Positions 30,112-38,534 of a stretch of 64,000 nt of DNA are shown piece by piece. The notes below the pieces were generated by a model that was not told where the DNA came from, searched no databases, and was given only the letters and a program-made list of their open reading frames with translations. The position numbers and the translations under genes are program-made. The stretch's first letter is position 1. Each line of letters opens with the position of its first letter. Source of the DNA: Roseovarius sp. (lineage in GTDB: Bacteria; Pseudomonadota; Alphaproteobacteria; Rhodobacterales; Rhodobacteraceae); NCBI GenBank assembly GCA_014359765.1, contig JACIYT010000001.1, forward strand, positions 1 through 64,000, in the 5' to 3' direction.

Positions 30112-31083
30112 ATGGACGGGATCAGGGTCTGGCGGATCGGGTCGGATGGAACAGGGCGGGCGCTGGGCGCGGAGGCGGCGTTTGACCGGGCGCGCGCCGA
30201 GGGGGCGCTCATCTGGGTGCATGTGGATTGCGCGCGCGAGGGGGCGCGCGACTGGCTGGAGGCGGCGCCGCTCGATCCGCTGGTCCTGCGCGCGCTGCTG
30301 GCGCCCGAGACGCGGCCGCGCTGCACCACCCATGAGGCGGGTGTGCTCATCAACCTGCGCGGCGTCAACCTCAACCCCGGCGACGAGGTGGAGGACATGG
30401 TATCCCTGCGCATGTGGGTGACGGCGGATCTGGTGGTGAGCGTGCAGCTGCGCCGGCTGATGGCCGTGGGCGACGTGTCCGACGGGGTGGCGCGCGGGCA
30501 GGGGCCCGATGGCGCGGCGGAACTGGTGGCGCGGCTGGCGCTGCGGCTGGCGGACCGGGCCGAGCCGGTGGTGGCCGGGCTCAACGAGAGGCTCGACGCC
30601 CTGGAGGATCAGGTGATCGAGGACATGGCGCGGCTCGACCGCAGGGGGCTGGCGGAAATCCGGCGGGTGGCGATCGTGCTGCGCCGTCACATGGCCCCGC
30701 AGCGCGACGCGCTCAGCACCTTCGAGATCGAGGACATGGCCTGGATCCGGGCGCATGACCGGGCGCGGCTGCGCGAGGCGACGGAACGGATGACGCGGCT
30801 GGCGGAGGAGCTCGACGCGATCCGCGACCGCGCGCAGGTGGTCCATGATCAGATCATGGATGCGCGCGCCGAGGTGATGAACCGGCAGATGCTGCTCTTG
30901 TCGGTGGTGGCCGCGATCTTTCTGCCGCTGGGGCTGATTACCGGGCTTTTGGGGATCAATGTGGGCGGGATGCCGGGAGAGGAGAACCCGCGCGCCTTCT
31001 GGATCGTGACCGGCGGGCTGGTGGTGCTGGGGCTGGGGCTGATGGTCTGGTTCCGGCGCGCGGGGCTTCTGGGGGGGAGGTGA
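30112..31083 (+). CDS. ZntB/CorA-like divalent metal transporter
   Basis: This 323-residue protein belongs to the CorA superfamily. The large N-terminal cytoplasmic domain (about residues 1-260) ends in a long helix, then two TM segments (about 264-284 and 298-317). The loop motif is [14 protein letters not shown] in place of CorA's GMN, with the VGG.PG that marks the ZntB branch, so zinc transport is more likely than magnesium. ATG 30112 has AAAGGAG upstream. It is divergent from valS. Confidence 0.9.
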   Translation: MDGIRVWRIGSDGTGRALGAEAAFDRARAEGALIWVHVDCAREGARDWLEAAPLDPLVLRALLAPETRPRCTTHEAGVLINLRGVNLNPGDEVEDMVSLRMWVTADLVVSVQLRRLMAVGDVSDGVARGQGPDGAAELVARLALRLADRAEPVVAGLNERLDALEDQVIEDMARLDRRGLAEIRRVAIVLRRHMAPQRDALSTFEIEDMAWIRAHDRARLREATERMTRLAEELDAIRDRAQVVHDQIMDARAEVMNRQMLLLSVVAAIFLPLGLITGLLGINVGGMPGEENPRAFWIVTGGLVVLGLGLMVWFRRAGLLGGR

Positions 31084-31161
31084 GCGGCGCAGGAGGCGGC
31101 ACGAGCCGGGTGGCGCGGTGGATGACGCTCCCGGAGGCGCGCAGGCCATGCGACATCGCGT

Positions 31162-31971
31162 TCAGTCGCGCGGCCTCGATCCTGTGGGTTCGCGCGCCCG
31201 TTCCTCGCGCAGCAACGTCTCCAGCCGTTCGAGGCGGCCGAGCACCTCGTCGCGGTAGGTGTCGGTGCGGGCGGTATCCTCGGCGTGGTGGGCCTCCTGC
31301 ATCGAATTGACGATGAGACCGACCAGAAGGTTCACCACCGCGAAGGTGGTGACCATGATGAACGGCACGAAGAACGCCCAGGCCTGCGGATAGACCGCCA
31401 TCACCGGGCGCACGATCCCCATGGACCACGATTCGAGCGTCATGATCTGAAAGAGCGAATAGGCCGAGCGTCCCAGATCGCCGAACCATTCGGGGAAGGC
31501 CGCGCCGAAGAGCTTGGTCGCCATGACCGAGCCGATATAGAAGATCATCCCCATCAGCAGAAACACCGACCCCATCCCCGGCAGCGCCGCGATGAGCCCC
31601 TCGACCACGCGCCTGAGCGAGGGCGCGACCGAGACCACGCGCAAGAGCCGCAGGATGCGCAGCGCGCGGAGCACCGACAGGCCCTGTGTCGTCGGCACCA
31701 GCGAGATGCCGACGATCACGAAATCGAATATGTTCCAGCCGCGCGAGAAGAACCCGGCGATGCCCCGGGCGTAGAGCTTGGCGATGATCTCGATGACGAA
31801 GATCGACAGGCACAGCCTGTCGAGCGCGGTGATCAGCCCCCCCGCCCGCGCCATGACCGGGCCAACCGTCTCCAGCCCGAGGATCACCGCGTTGAAGAGG
31901 ATCACGCCCAGGATGGTGTTCTGAAAGAGCGTCGTGTCCAGAAAGGCACCGACGCGGCTGCGAAATGTCAT
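31162..31971 (-). CDS. Bacterial voltage-gated sodium channel (NaChBac/NavAb family)
   Basis: The 269-residue product is one six-TM subunit that should form a homotetrameric channel in the inner membrane. S4 has arginines every third position (R102, R105, R108, R111 in LRALRILRLLRVV). The pore loop carries the selectivity filter TLESWSM at residues 178-184, the same as in the well-studied NavAb, which predicts sodium selectivity. S6 has NLLVGLIVNSMQEA, followed by a C-terminal neck and coiled coil (about 237-262). Roseobacters are known to carry such channels; roles in pH or sodium homeostasis and motility have been proposed for relatives. Confidence 0.94.
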   Translation of the reverse strand: MTFRSRVGAFLDTTLFQNTILGVILFNAVILGLETVGPVMARAGGLITALDRLCLSIFVIEIIAKLYARGIAGFFSRGWNIFDFVIVGISLVPTTQGLSVLRALRILRLLRVVSVAPSLRRVVEGLIAALPGMGSVFLLMGMIFYIGSVMATKLFGAAFPEWFGDLGRSAYSLFQIMTLESWSMGIVRPVMAVYPQAWAFFVPFIMVTTFAVVNLLVGLIVNSMQEAHHAEDTARTDTYRDEVLGRLERLETLLREERAREPTGSRPRD

Positions 31972-32056
31972 GTCCTGCCTGTCCGTTCGCGCTGCAATCG
32001 CGGCTCATATGGGCGCAGGCGACCGGCGCCACAAGCCCGGCCCGCCCCGCCCCGCG

Positions 32057-32437
32057 TCACTCCCGCGGCAGCATCCGCCCCAATACCCGGCCCCCGAGGA
32101 TGTGGAGGTGATAATGCGGCACCTCCTGGACCCCGTTCACGCCGGCGTTGGAGACGGTGCGAAACCCCTCGCCGCCCGCGCCGGGGGTGACGCCGGTCAG
32201 CCGGCAGACCTCGGCCGCCGCGCGGTTGAAATCGACGATCTCGGCCTCGCTCGCCTCGGCCGCGAAATGCGCGTAATCCACATAGGGCCCCTTCGGGATC
32301 ACCAGCACATGCACCGGCGCCAGCGGGCGGATATCCTCGAAGGCCAGCGTGTGCTCGGTCTCGAGCACGGTCTTGTTGGGGATTTCGCCGCGCAGGATCC
32401 GGGCAAAGATGTTCTGGTCGTCGTAGCTGTAGGGCAT
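32057..32437 (-). CDS. HIT-family nucleotide phosphoramidase (HinT-like)
   Basis: This 126-residue histidine-triad protein hydrolyses AMP-linked phosphoramidates or acyl adenylates. The catalytic triad HYHLHIL is at residues 108-114. The N-terminal DDQNIFARILRGEIPNKTVLE and the central PVHVLVIPKG are standard for the HinT branch. It lies nine bases downstream of the glycosyltransferase gene on the same strand and 85 bases upstream of the sodium channel gene. Confidence 0.95.
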   Translation of the reverse strand: MPYSYDDQNIFARILRGEIPNKTVLETEHTLAFEDIRPLAPVHVLVIPKGPYVDYAHFAAEASEAEIVDFNRAAAEVCRLTGVTPGAGGEGFRTVSNAGVNGVQEVPHYHLHILGGRVLGRMLPRE

Positions 32438-32446
32438 GATCGTTCC

Positions 32447-34024
32447 TCAATCGGCAAAGAGATGGTCCAGTTGCGCGATTTCCTGCGCCTTTTCGGCGGG
32501 AATATCAAGGAAACGCGCGAGAATATCGGCATGTTCCGCCAGCCCGTCGTTTTCGCGCAGGATCAGGTGCCCGGCGAAACCCGCCTCGCGGATCCGGTCG
32601 GATTCATGGAGGATGTCGCCGCGGAGCGTGGGCAGGAGCGACGCAAGCGTCTCGGGCGAGGTCTGCGCGCCGGCGAGCCCGACGCGCTGCGCATGGCCGA
32701 CGAGATAGGCATCCGCAAAGCTGCACTGGATTTCCAGCAGCCGGACCCCGGCACGATCGCGATGGAAATCCTCGAGCAGGTCGATGCTGGCCGGGTCGAT
32801 GCAGATGATGAGGCGGTCGGTCTCGTAATGGTCGAACAGCATCCGCAGCAGCGCGCGGTGGTGGCGGGTGCGCTTGGCCAGCGTTGTCTCGATCCCGCCC
32901 AGATCGGGCAGCGCGGTTGCTTCCTCGTTGAACAGGTATGCCACCGCCGGCAGGTCCGTCACCTCGCGGATCCGGTCCAGAAGGCGCTTGGCGACGTGCC
33001 ATTTCTTGCACGCCACGATCATCATCTCGCGCTCGTGGCCCAGCGTGCCCTGGGTTTCCCAGAAGCGCCGGGCAAAGCGCCGCCCCTCGCGGCCGCGCGA
33101 GGTGAGAAAGCGAAACAGCTGCCGCCCCTCGTTGGAGATGGTGAATGTCGCCGTGTCGTCGAGGTAGAGCGCGCCGAGCCGCTGGCGGAGCTCATGCGCC
33201 TCGGGGCTGATCTTGCGCGCGAAGAGGTAATCCTGGTTGAGAAGCATGTCGTGGTGATCGTTGTAGAACGTTACCGGCATCCCGTAATCGGTGAACATGA
33301 GGAAGGTCAGCGGGCGCGTCTCGATCTCGGCCTCGGGCACGAGATGGCGCACCAGCGTCTGAAAGAAGGTCTCGTCGGGGATCCATGTCGTGCGAAAGAA
33401 GCGCATCACGTCGCGCCGCGTCTTCGTGAACGCGACGATCTGCTCCACCGTGCGGCGGCGCAGGCACCACCACTGGCTGCCGATCTGCACCTCGATGTCG
33501 TGCGGGATGGGGCGCGACAGTCGCAGGCGTTTCTGGATCTCCAGCGAGGTGTAGAACCACCATTTCCGCGCCCGCTCGTTGAAGAAATGGCGATAGATGA
33601 GCCGCTCCTCCCGGATCCCGGTCTTGATCCAGCCGCTTTCGAAGAAATCGAAGCTCTCGATATGGTCGCGATCGCGCCCGTCGAGAAAGTCATGGATGAA
33701 GCGGGCCGACTTGATTGGCGCGCAATCGCCCGAGAGCATGTAGAAATGCGTGGCGCGCGGAAAGGCGTCGAGCGCGGCCTCGATTGCCAGCAGCGTCGCC
33801 TGCACCAGCGACCACTCGCCCCAGCCGCACCTGATCCGGCGCCGGGCAAAGACCACGCCGGGATTGCCCGCGAGCCCGTCGCGGATGGCGGCAAAGGCCT
33901 CGGGCGTGGCGCGGGCGTCGAAATGGATGGCGACGTGATCGCCTGCCTCGGTCAGCATCCGCGCCTGGCGGATGATGGCTTCGGGGTCCTTGTGGCAGAG
34001 CAGGATGAATGCGATTCGGGCCAT
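32447..34024 (-). CDS. Core-2/I-branching beta-1,6-N-acetylglucosaminyltransferase family protein (GT14-like, DUF5927/5928 type)
   Basis: The 525-residue product has an N-terminal GT14-like domain: MARIAFILLCHKDPEAI, FARRRIRCGWGEWSLVQATL, a donor/acceptor segment THFYMLSGDCAPIKS, and RTTWIPDETFFQTL. This resembles animal core-2 branching enzymes and xylosyltransferases. A C-terminal extension of about 200 residues (from about 320) matches no named fold I can recall. There is no signal peptide, so it acts in the cytoplasm. The start ATG 34024 gives the family N-terminus; an upstream start at 34096 would add 24 residues. It is divergent from a sulfotransferase gene, suggesting a shared surface glycan. 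Confidence 0.83.
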   Translation of the reverse strand: MARIAFILLCHKDPEAIIRQARMLTEAGDHVAIHFDARATPEAFAAIRDGLAGNPGVVFARRRIRCGWGEWSLVQATLLAIEAALDAFPRATHFYMLSGDCAPIKSARFIHDFLDGRDRDHIESFDFFESGWIKTGIREERLIYRHFFNERARKWWFYTSLEIQKRLRLSRPIPHDIEVQIGSQWWCLRRRTVEQIVAFTKTRRDVMRFFRTTWIPDETFFQTLVRHLVPEAEIETRPLTFLMFTDYGMPVTFYNDHHDMLLNQDYLFARKISPEAHELRQRLGALYLDDTATFTISNEGRQLFRFLTSRGREGRRFARRFWETQGTLGHEREMMIVACKKWHVAKRLLDRIREVTDLPAVAYLFNEEATALPDLGGIETTLAKRTRHHRALLRMLFDHYETDRLIICIDPASIDLLEDFHRDRAGVRLLEIQCSFADAYLVGHAQRVGLAGAQTSPETLASLLPTLRGDILHESDRIREAGFAGHLILRENDGLAEHADILARFLDIPAEKAQEIAQLDHLFAD

Positions 34025-34173
34025 GCGGGAAACGGCTTGCCTGGAGAAGGAACGATCTGTCCCATCCATAGCGGTCATGGCCGCAGTGATAAACACGCTT
34101 TCTTTGGCGGGCTGAAAGGGTTAGATCGATTCCACCCGTCGGCGCGGCGGGAGCGGGCTGAGGAGGCGGGCGC

Positions 34174-34992
34174 ATGGGCTTTCCCGGGACATGGATGACC
34201 GAGAGCGAGAGCGTGGTCTACCGCGTCGTGCCGAAATGCGCCTGTTCCACCATCGGCCAGATCCTCTATTATTCGGATCACGGCGAATTCTTCGACGGCG
34301 ACATCCATGATGCGACCGCGGGCCTGCACAAATGGGCCATCGAGGCAAGCCAGAAGGCGATCACCGACAACGTGCGCGCCCACAGGAGCCATGCCTTCAC
34401 CTGCGTGCGCAACCCCTATACGCGGATCCTGTCGTCGTTCTTCGACAAGATCTGCGGCATCCAGCGCAACGGCCAGCGCTATCGCGGCAAGCTGGTGCCG
34501 ACGCTCATCCAGAAATACGGCATCGAGGTGGGTGGCGACGACGGCAGGGAAGAGTTCGACCAGATCAAGAGCTTTCGCCGCTTCCTGCTGTTCGCGCGCG
34601 ACACGATCCGCTGGAAACGCCCGATGGAGCCCGATATCCACTGGTCGGCCATGTCGGGCCATGTGGCGACCTTCATCGTCAATGGCGGGCGCTATGACAG
34701 CATCTTCTGGACCGAGAAATTCGATGAGGGCATGGGCGCGGTGCTCGCGGCCATCGACACACCCCACAAGGTCGATCTGACGACGATCCCGCGTTTCAAC
34801 GAATCCGAGGGCCACGGTCCCCGACGCGCGCATCCGGTCGAGGACTATTTCGACGATCTGTCGATGCATCTCGTTTACGAGATCTACAAGCGCGACTTCG
34901 AGTTGTTCCGATACGATTTCGAGAATCCCGCCAACAAGATGCCCGTGGGCGAGATCGACCTGGACGAGGTGCACGCGAAACTGGGCGAATAG
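34174..34992 (+). CDS. Sulfotransferase family 2 (carbohydrate sulfotransferase-like)
   Basis: The 272-residue product should transfer sulfate from PAPS to a sugar hydroxyl. The 5'-phosphosulfate-binding motif PKCACST is at residues 20-26 and the 3'-phosphate-binding segment CVRNPYTRILSSF at 77-89. These are the signatures of the sulfotransferase family 2 group that includes animal HNK-1 and chondroitin sulfotransferases. It is soluble, with no signal or TM segment. It is divergent from a branching GlcNAc-transferase-like gene, so the likely acceptor is a cell-surface polysaccharide or lipid-linked glycan. Confidence 0.87.
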   Translation: MGFPGTWMTESESVVYRVVPKCACSTIGQILYYSDHGEFFDGDIHDATAGLHKWAIEASQKAITDNVRAHRSHAFTCVRNPYTRILSSFFDKICGIQRNGQRYRGKLVPTLIQKYGIEVGGDDGREEFDQIKSFRRFLLFARDTIRWKRPMEPDIHWSAMSGHVATFIVNGGRYDSIFWTEKFDEGMGAVLAAIDTPHKVDLTTIPRFNESEGHGPRRAHPVEDYFDDLSMHLVYEIYKRDFELFRYDFENPANKMPVGEIDLDEVHAKLGE

Positions 34993-35000
34993 GCGCGGGG

Positions 35001-35028
35001 TTGCATTTCCCGCCGACTCGGTTATACG
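35001..35028 (+). promoter_or_regulatory. Candidate rpsT promoter with a GANTC site in the spacer
   Basis: TTGCAT at 35001-35006, a 16-base spacer and TATACG at 35023-35028 precede rpsT by about 125 bases. The spacer contains the CcrM site GACTC (35015-35019). Confidence 0.45.
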
Positions 35029-35154
35029 CCCCGCCAGACATGCGCGTGATGCCCGCTTTCAGGCAAGAGCCGAGGCCCCGGTGGCGGGGCCGTTCCGGGT
35101 ATCCATGCGCCACGCAGACAACGCAGAGACCGACCCGAGAAAGGCCCGACACCC

Positions 35155-35418
35155 ATGGCTAACACACCCCAATCCGCCAAGCGCGCGCGCCAGAACGAAA
35201 AGCGCTACGCCATCAACAAGGCGCGCCGCTCGCGCATCCGCACCTTCCTGCGCAAGGTCGAGGAGGCGATCGCCTCGGGCGACAAGGAAGCCGCCACCGC
35301 CGCCCTGCGCGCCGCGCAGCCCGAGCTCATGCGCGGCGTGACCAAGGGTGTGTTCCACAAGAACACCGCCGCGCGCAAGATGTCGCGCCTGTCGGCACGG
35401 GTGAAGGCGCTCGGCTGA
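35155..35418 (+). CDS. rpsT: 30S ribosomal protein S20
   Basis: S20 is a helical protein that binds 16S rRNA early in 30S assembly. The 87-residue product begins [22 protein letters not shown] and is rich in Lys, Arg and Ala, with the typical [21 protein letters not shown]-terminus. It stands upstream of dnaA, as in many alphaproteobacteria, but a strong terminator separates the two. Confidence 0.97.
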   Translation: MANTPQSAKRARQNEKRYAINKARRSRIRTFLRKVEEAIASGDKEAATAALRAAQPELMRGVTKGVFHKNTAARKMSRLSARVKALG

Positions 35419-35443
35419 TCCGCGATCGGCCCCGGATTGATCG

Positions 35444-35475
35444 AAAGGCACCGCCACCGCGCGGTGCCTTTTTTC
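35444..35475 (+). terminator. Intrinsic terminator after rpsT
   Basis: A perfect 11-bp stem (35444-35454 with 35461-35471) with a 6-base loop runs into a T-tract (35469-35474). It separates rpsT transcription from dnaA. Confidence 0.92.
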
Positions 35476-35872
35476 TTGCCGGTTTGCTGCGCGCGCGAGA
35501 GATTCTTTGCGCCCTCCCGTTGTGTCAAGCGCATTGATGGAGTTGCCGGACCGTGCCGGAGATTGCTAGTTTCCAGCACGCGATTCACGCTTGGGGGGAC
35601 AGGCCGCGGTGCATCGGGCCCGATGGGGGCGCTGGCACATGAAGCATTCCTGCTTTGGCCTTGTCCGAGATGCGTTTCAGGGAAAAGCCCTCGCAGCCGT
35701 CGGGAGCGGCTGCGCAGAGTGGTTTCACCTGAAATGCCGGTGAAGGCTGTCCGGTTTCCGCTGGCCCATGGTCAGCGGGCGGGCGTTGCTTTCCCTGTCC
35801 CCTGTGAAGGCGCCGGAAAGGGGATCGGGTGTCGGTGGCCGTTGGCTGCGGGCGTCAGGACAGAGCAGCGGA
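35476..35872. promoter_or_regulatory. dnaA upstream region with two GANTC sites; no DnaA boxes seen
   Basis: This 397-base region holds GATTC at 35501-35505 and 35582-35586. A weak promoter TTGCCG (35543-35548), 17 bases, CTAGTT (35566-35571) lies between them. I found no TTATCCACA-like DnaA box and no AT-rich unwinding element, so it does not look like the origin. In Caulobacter the dnaA promoter is activated by GANTC methylation; a similar link here is inferred. The leader would be long (about 300 bases). Confidence 0.4.
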
Positions 35873-37234
35873 ATGGCAGAGATGACCGTGGAACAATGGG
35901 GCGCGTTGAAGCAGCAAATCCGGCAATCGGTGGGGCAGAACAATTTTCGCAACTGGATCGAACCGCTTGAATTTGCCGAGCTGGCCGACGGGGTGGCGAC
36001 CTTTTCGGTGCCGACCAGTTTTCTCGGCACCTATGTGTCGCAGCATTATGGCGATCTGATCCTCTACCAGCTCACGCGCATTGATCCGCGCGTGCGCAGG
36101 CTCGATTTCCGGGTGGCGGCCAATTCGGCGGCGCGGCCGCGGCCGCCGGCCCAGCCGGACCAGGCGGCCGAACCCATGCGCAGCGACAACCCGCTGCATT
36201 CCGCCCCGCTCGACGAGCGGTTCCGCTTCGAGAGCTTCGTGGTCGGCAAGCCCAACCACCTCGCCCATGCCGCCGCGCGCCGCGTGGCCGAGGGCGGCGA
36301 GGCGACGTTCAACCCGCTGTTTCTCTATGGCGGGGTGGGGCTCGGCAAGACCCACCTGATGCACGCCATCGCCTGGGATCTGAGTGAACGGCACCCGCAT
36401 CGCAACGTGCTCTACCTGTCGGCGGAACAGTTCATGTATCGCTTCGTGCAGGCGCTGCGCGACCGCCGGATCATGGATTTCAAGCAGATGTTCCGCTCGG
36501 TCGATATGCTGATGGTCGATGACGTGCAGTTCATCGCCGGCAAGGACAGCACCCAGGAGGAATTCTTTCACACCTTCAACGCGTTGGTGGACCAGAACAA
36601 GCAGATCGTGATTTCCGCCGATTGCGCGCCGGGCGATATCGCCCGGCTCGAGGAGCGGATCAAGTCGCGGCTGCAATGCGGCCTCGTGGTCGATCTGCAC
36701 CCGACCGATTACGAGCTGCGCCTCGGCGTCCTTCAGACCCGCGCCGAGCGCCACCTCGCCCAGCATCCCGAGCTGGTGATCGAACCGGGGGTTCTGGAAT
36801 TTCTCGCACATCGGATCAACACCAATGTGCGCGTGCTCGAAGGCGCGCTGACGCGGCTTTTCGCCTTCGCCTCGCTGGTGGGCAAGCCGATCACCCAGGA
36901 TCTGACGCAGGATTGCCTTGCCGACATGCTGCGCAGCTTCGATCGCAAGGTCTCGGTCGAGGAAATCAAGCGCAAGGTCGCCGATCACTACAATATCCGC
37001 CTCTCCGACATGATCGGACCCAGGCGCACGCGCTGCTACGCGCGGCCCCGGCAGGTGGCGATGTATCTGTGCAAGCAGCTCACCTCGCGCTCGCTGCCCG
37101 AAATCGGGCGCAGCTTTGGCGGGCGCGACCATACCACGGTGATGCACGGGGTGCGCCGCATCGAAGAGCTGCGCGCCCATGATGCCGAGATCGCCGACGA
37201 TCTGGAGCTGCTGCGCCGGGCGCTCGAGGGCTGA
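35873..37234 (+). CDS. dnaA: Chromosomal replication initiator protein DnaA
   Basis: DnaA binds and opens the origin. The 453-residue product has the N-terminal DnaB-interaction domain (VEQWGALKQQIRQSVGQNNFRNWI), a short Pro-rich linker, the AAA+ domain with Walker A GGVGLGKT at 153-160 and Walker B MLMVDDVQF, and a C-terminal DNA-binding domain with the DnaA signature GGRDHTTVMHG. Start choice is open: ATG 35873 or ATG 35882, with no strong ribosome binding site for either; the frame is open further upstream to 35768 but that part looks non-coding. dnaN follows after 124 bases. Confidence 0.97.
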   Translation: MAEMTVEQWGALKQQIRQSVGQNNFRNWIEPLEFAELADGVATFSVPTSFLGTYVSQHYGDLILYQLTRIDPRVRRLDFRVAANSAARPRPPAQPDQAAEPMRSDNPLHSAPLDERFRFESFVVGKPNHLAHAAARRVAEGGEATFNPLFLYGGVGLGKTHLMHAIAWDLSERHPHRNVLYLSAEQFMYRFVQALRDRRIMDFKQMFRSVDMLMVDDVQFIAGKDSTQEEFFHTFNALVDQNKQIVISADCAPGDIARLEERIKSRLQCGLVVDLHPTDYELRLGVLQTRAERHLAQHPELVIEPGVLEFLAHRINTNVRVLEGALTRLFAFASLVGKPITQDLTQDCLADMLRSFDRKVSVEEIKRKVADHYNIRLSDMIGPRRTRCYARPRQVAMYLCKQLTSRSLPEIGRSFGGRDHTTVMHGVRRIEELRAHDAEIADDLELLRRALEG

Positions 37235-37358
37235 GCCGCGCCAGCCCTTGACGCCCCCCGCAATCCGGCTGAAAACTCGAGAAAACGCTTGAGCGGCGGG
37301 GGGAATTGGCTACGGTGCCTCTCCCGGCGCAAGACCGGCACCTGACAGGAGCGAGGGC

Positions 37359-38477
37359 ATGAAATTCAGCATCGAACGGGGCACGCTGCTCAAGGCCGTG
37401 GCGCAGGCGCAATCGGTGGTCGAGCGGCGCAACACGATCCCGATCCTCGCCAATGTGCTGATCGAGGCCGAGGGCGAGCGCGTGCAGTTCCGCGCCACCG
37501 ATCTCGACATCGAGATCGTGGACAAGGCCCCGGCCCAGGTGGAACGCGCGGGCGCGACCACCGTTTCGGCCGTGCTGCTGCACGAGATCGTGCGCAAGCT
37601 CCCCGACGGCGCGCTGGTCGCGGTGTCCGAGGATGCGGTCTCGGGGCGGCTGACGGTGCAGGCGGGGCGCTCCAATTTCAACCTCGCGACCCTGCCGAGG
37701 GAAGATTTCCCGGTGATGGCCTCCTCGGAATACGCGTCGAATTTCTCGGCCCCCGCGCCGGTTCTGCGGCGCCTCTTCGACAAGTCGAAATTCGCCATTT
37801 CGACGGAGGAGACGCGCTATTATCTCAACGGCGTCTACATGCATGTCGCCGAGGCCGATGGCGGGCGGGTGCTGCGCTGTGTGGCCACCGATGGCCACCG
37901 GCTGGCGCGGATCGACGCCGACCTGCCCGAGGGCGCGGGCGAGATGCCCGGCGTGATCGTCCCGCGCAAGACCGTGGCCGAATTGCGCAAGCTGCTCGAC
38001 GATGACGACATGCAGATCGCGGTCTCGGTCTCGGAGACCAAGATCCGCTTTGCCACGCCCGACATCACGCTCACCTCCAAGGTGATCGACGGCACCTTTC
38101 CCGATTACACGCGGGTCATTCCGGTCGGCAATTCCCGCCGCCTCGAGGTCGATGCAGGCGAATTCGCGCGGGCGGTGGACCGGGTGGCCACGGTCAGCTC
38201 GGAGCGGTCGCGCGCCGTCAAGCTGGCGCTCGACGAGGATCGGCTGGTGCTCTCGGTCAACGCCCCCGACAGCGGCGCGGCGGAGGAGGAGCTGGCCGTG
38301 GCCTATGGCGACGAGCGGCTGGAAATCGGCTTCAACGCGAAATACCTTCAGGAAATCGCCAGCCAGGTGGACCGCGAGAACGCGGTGTTTCTGTTCAACG
38401 CATCCGGCGATCCGGCGCTGGTGCGCGAGGGCAACGACACGACGGCGGTCTATGTGGTGATGCCGATGCGGGTGTGA
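37359..38477 (+). CDS. dnaN: DNA polymerase III beta sliding clamp
   Basis: This is the ring-shaped processivity factor of replication. The 372-residue product consists of three clamp domains; MKFSIERGTLLKAVAQAQSVVERRNTIPILANVL begins domain I and VYVVMPMRV is the C-terminal end that helps form the partner-binding pocket. ATG 37359 follows GACAGGAGCGAGGGC, with AGGAG as ribosome binding site. It lies in the dnaA-dnaN-recF-gyrB order. Confidence 0.98.
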   Translation: MKFSIERGTLLKAVAQAQSVVERRNTIPILANVLIEAEGERVQFRATDLDIEIVDKAPAQVERAGATTVSAVLLHEIVRKLPDGALVAVSEDAVSGRLTVQAGRSNFNLATLPREDFPVMASSEYASNFSAPAPVLRRLFDKSKFAISTEETRYYLNGVYMHVAEADGGRVLRCVATDGHRLARIDADLPEGAGEMPGVIVPRKTVAELRKLLDDDDMQIAVSVSETKIRFATPDITLTSKVIDGTFPDYTRVIPVGNSRRLEVDAGEFARAVDRVATVSSERSRAVKLALDEDRLVLSVNAPDSGAAEEELAVAYGDERLEIGFNAKYLQEIASQVDRENAVFLFNASGDPALVREGNDTTAVYVVMPMRV

Positions 38478-38534
38478 TTTCGGCCGGCGGCCTGTGGCCG
38501 GATCGTGCATGACGATGAGATGAAAGGGCCGTGA

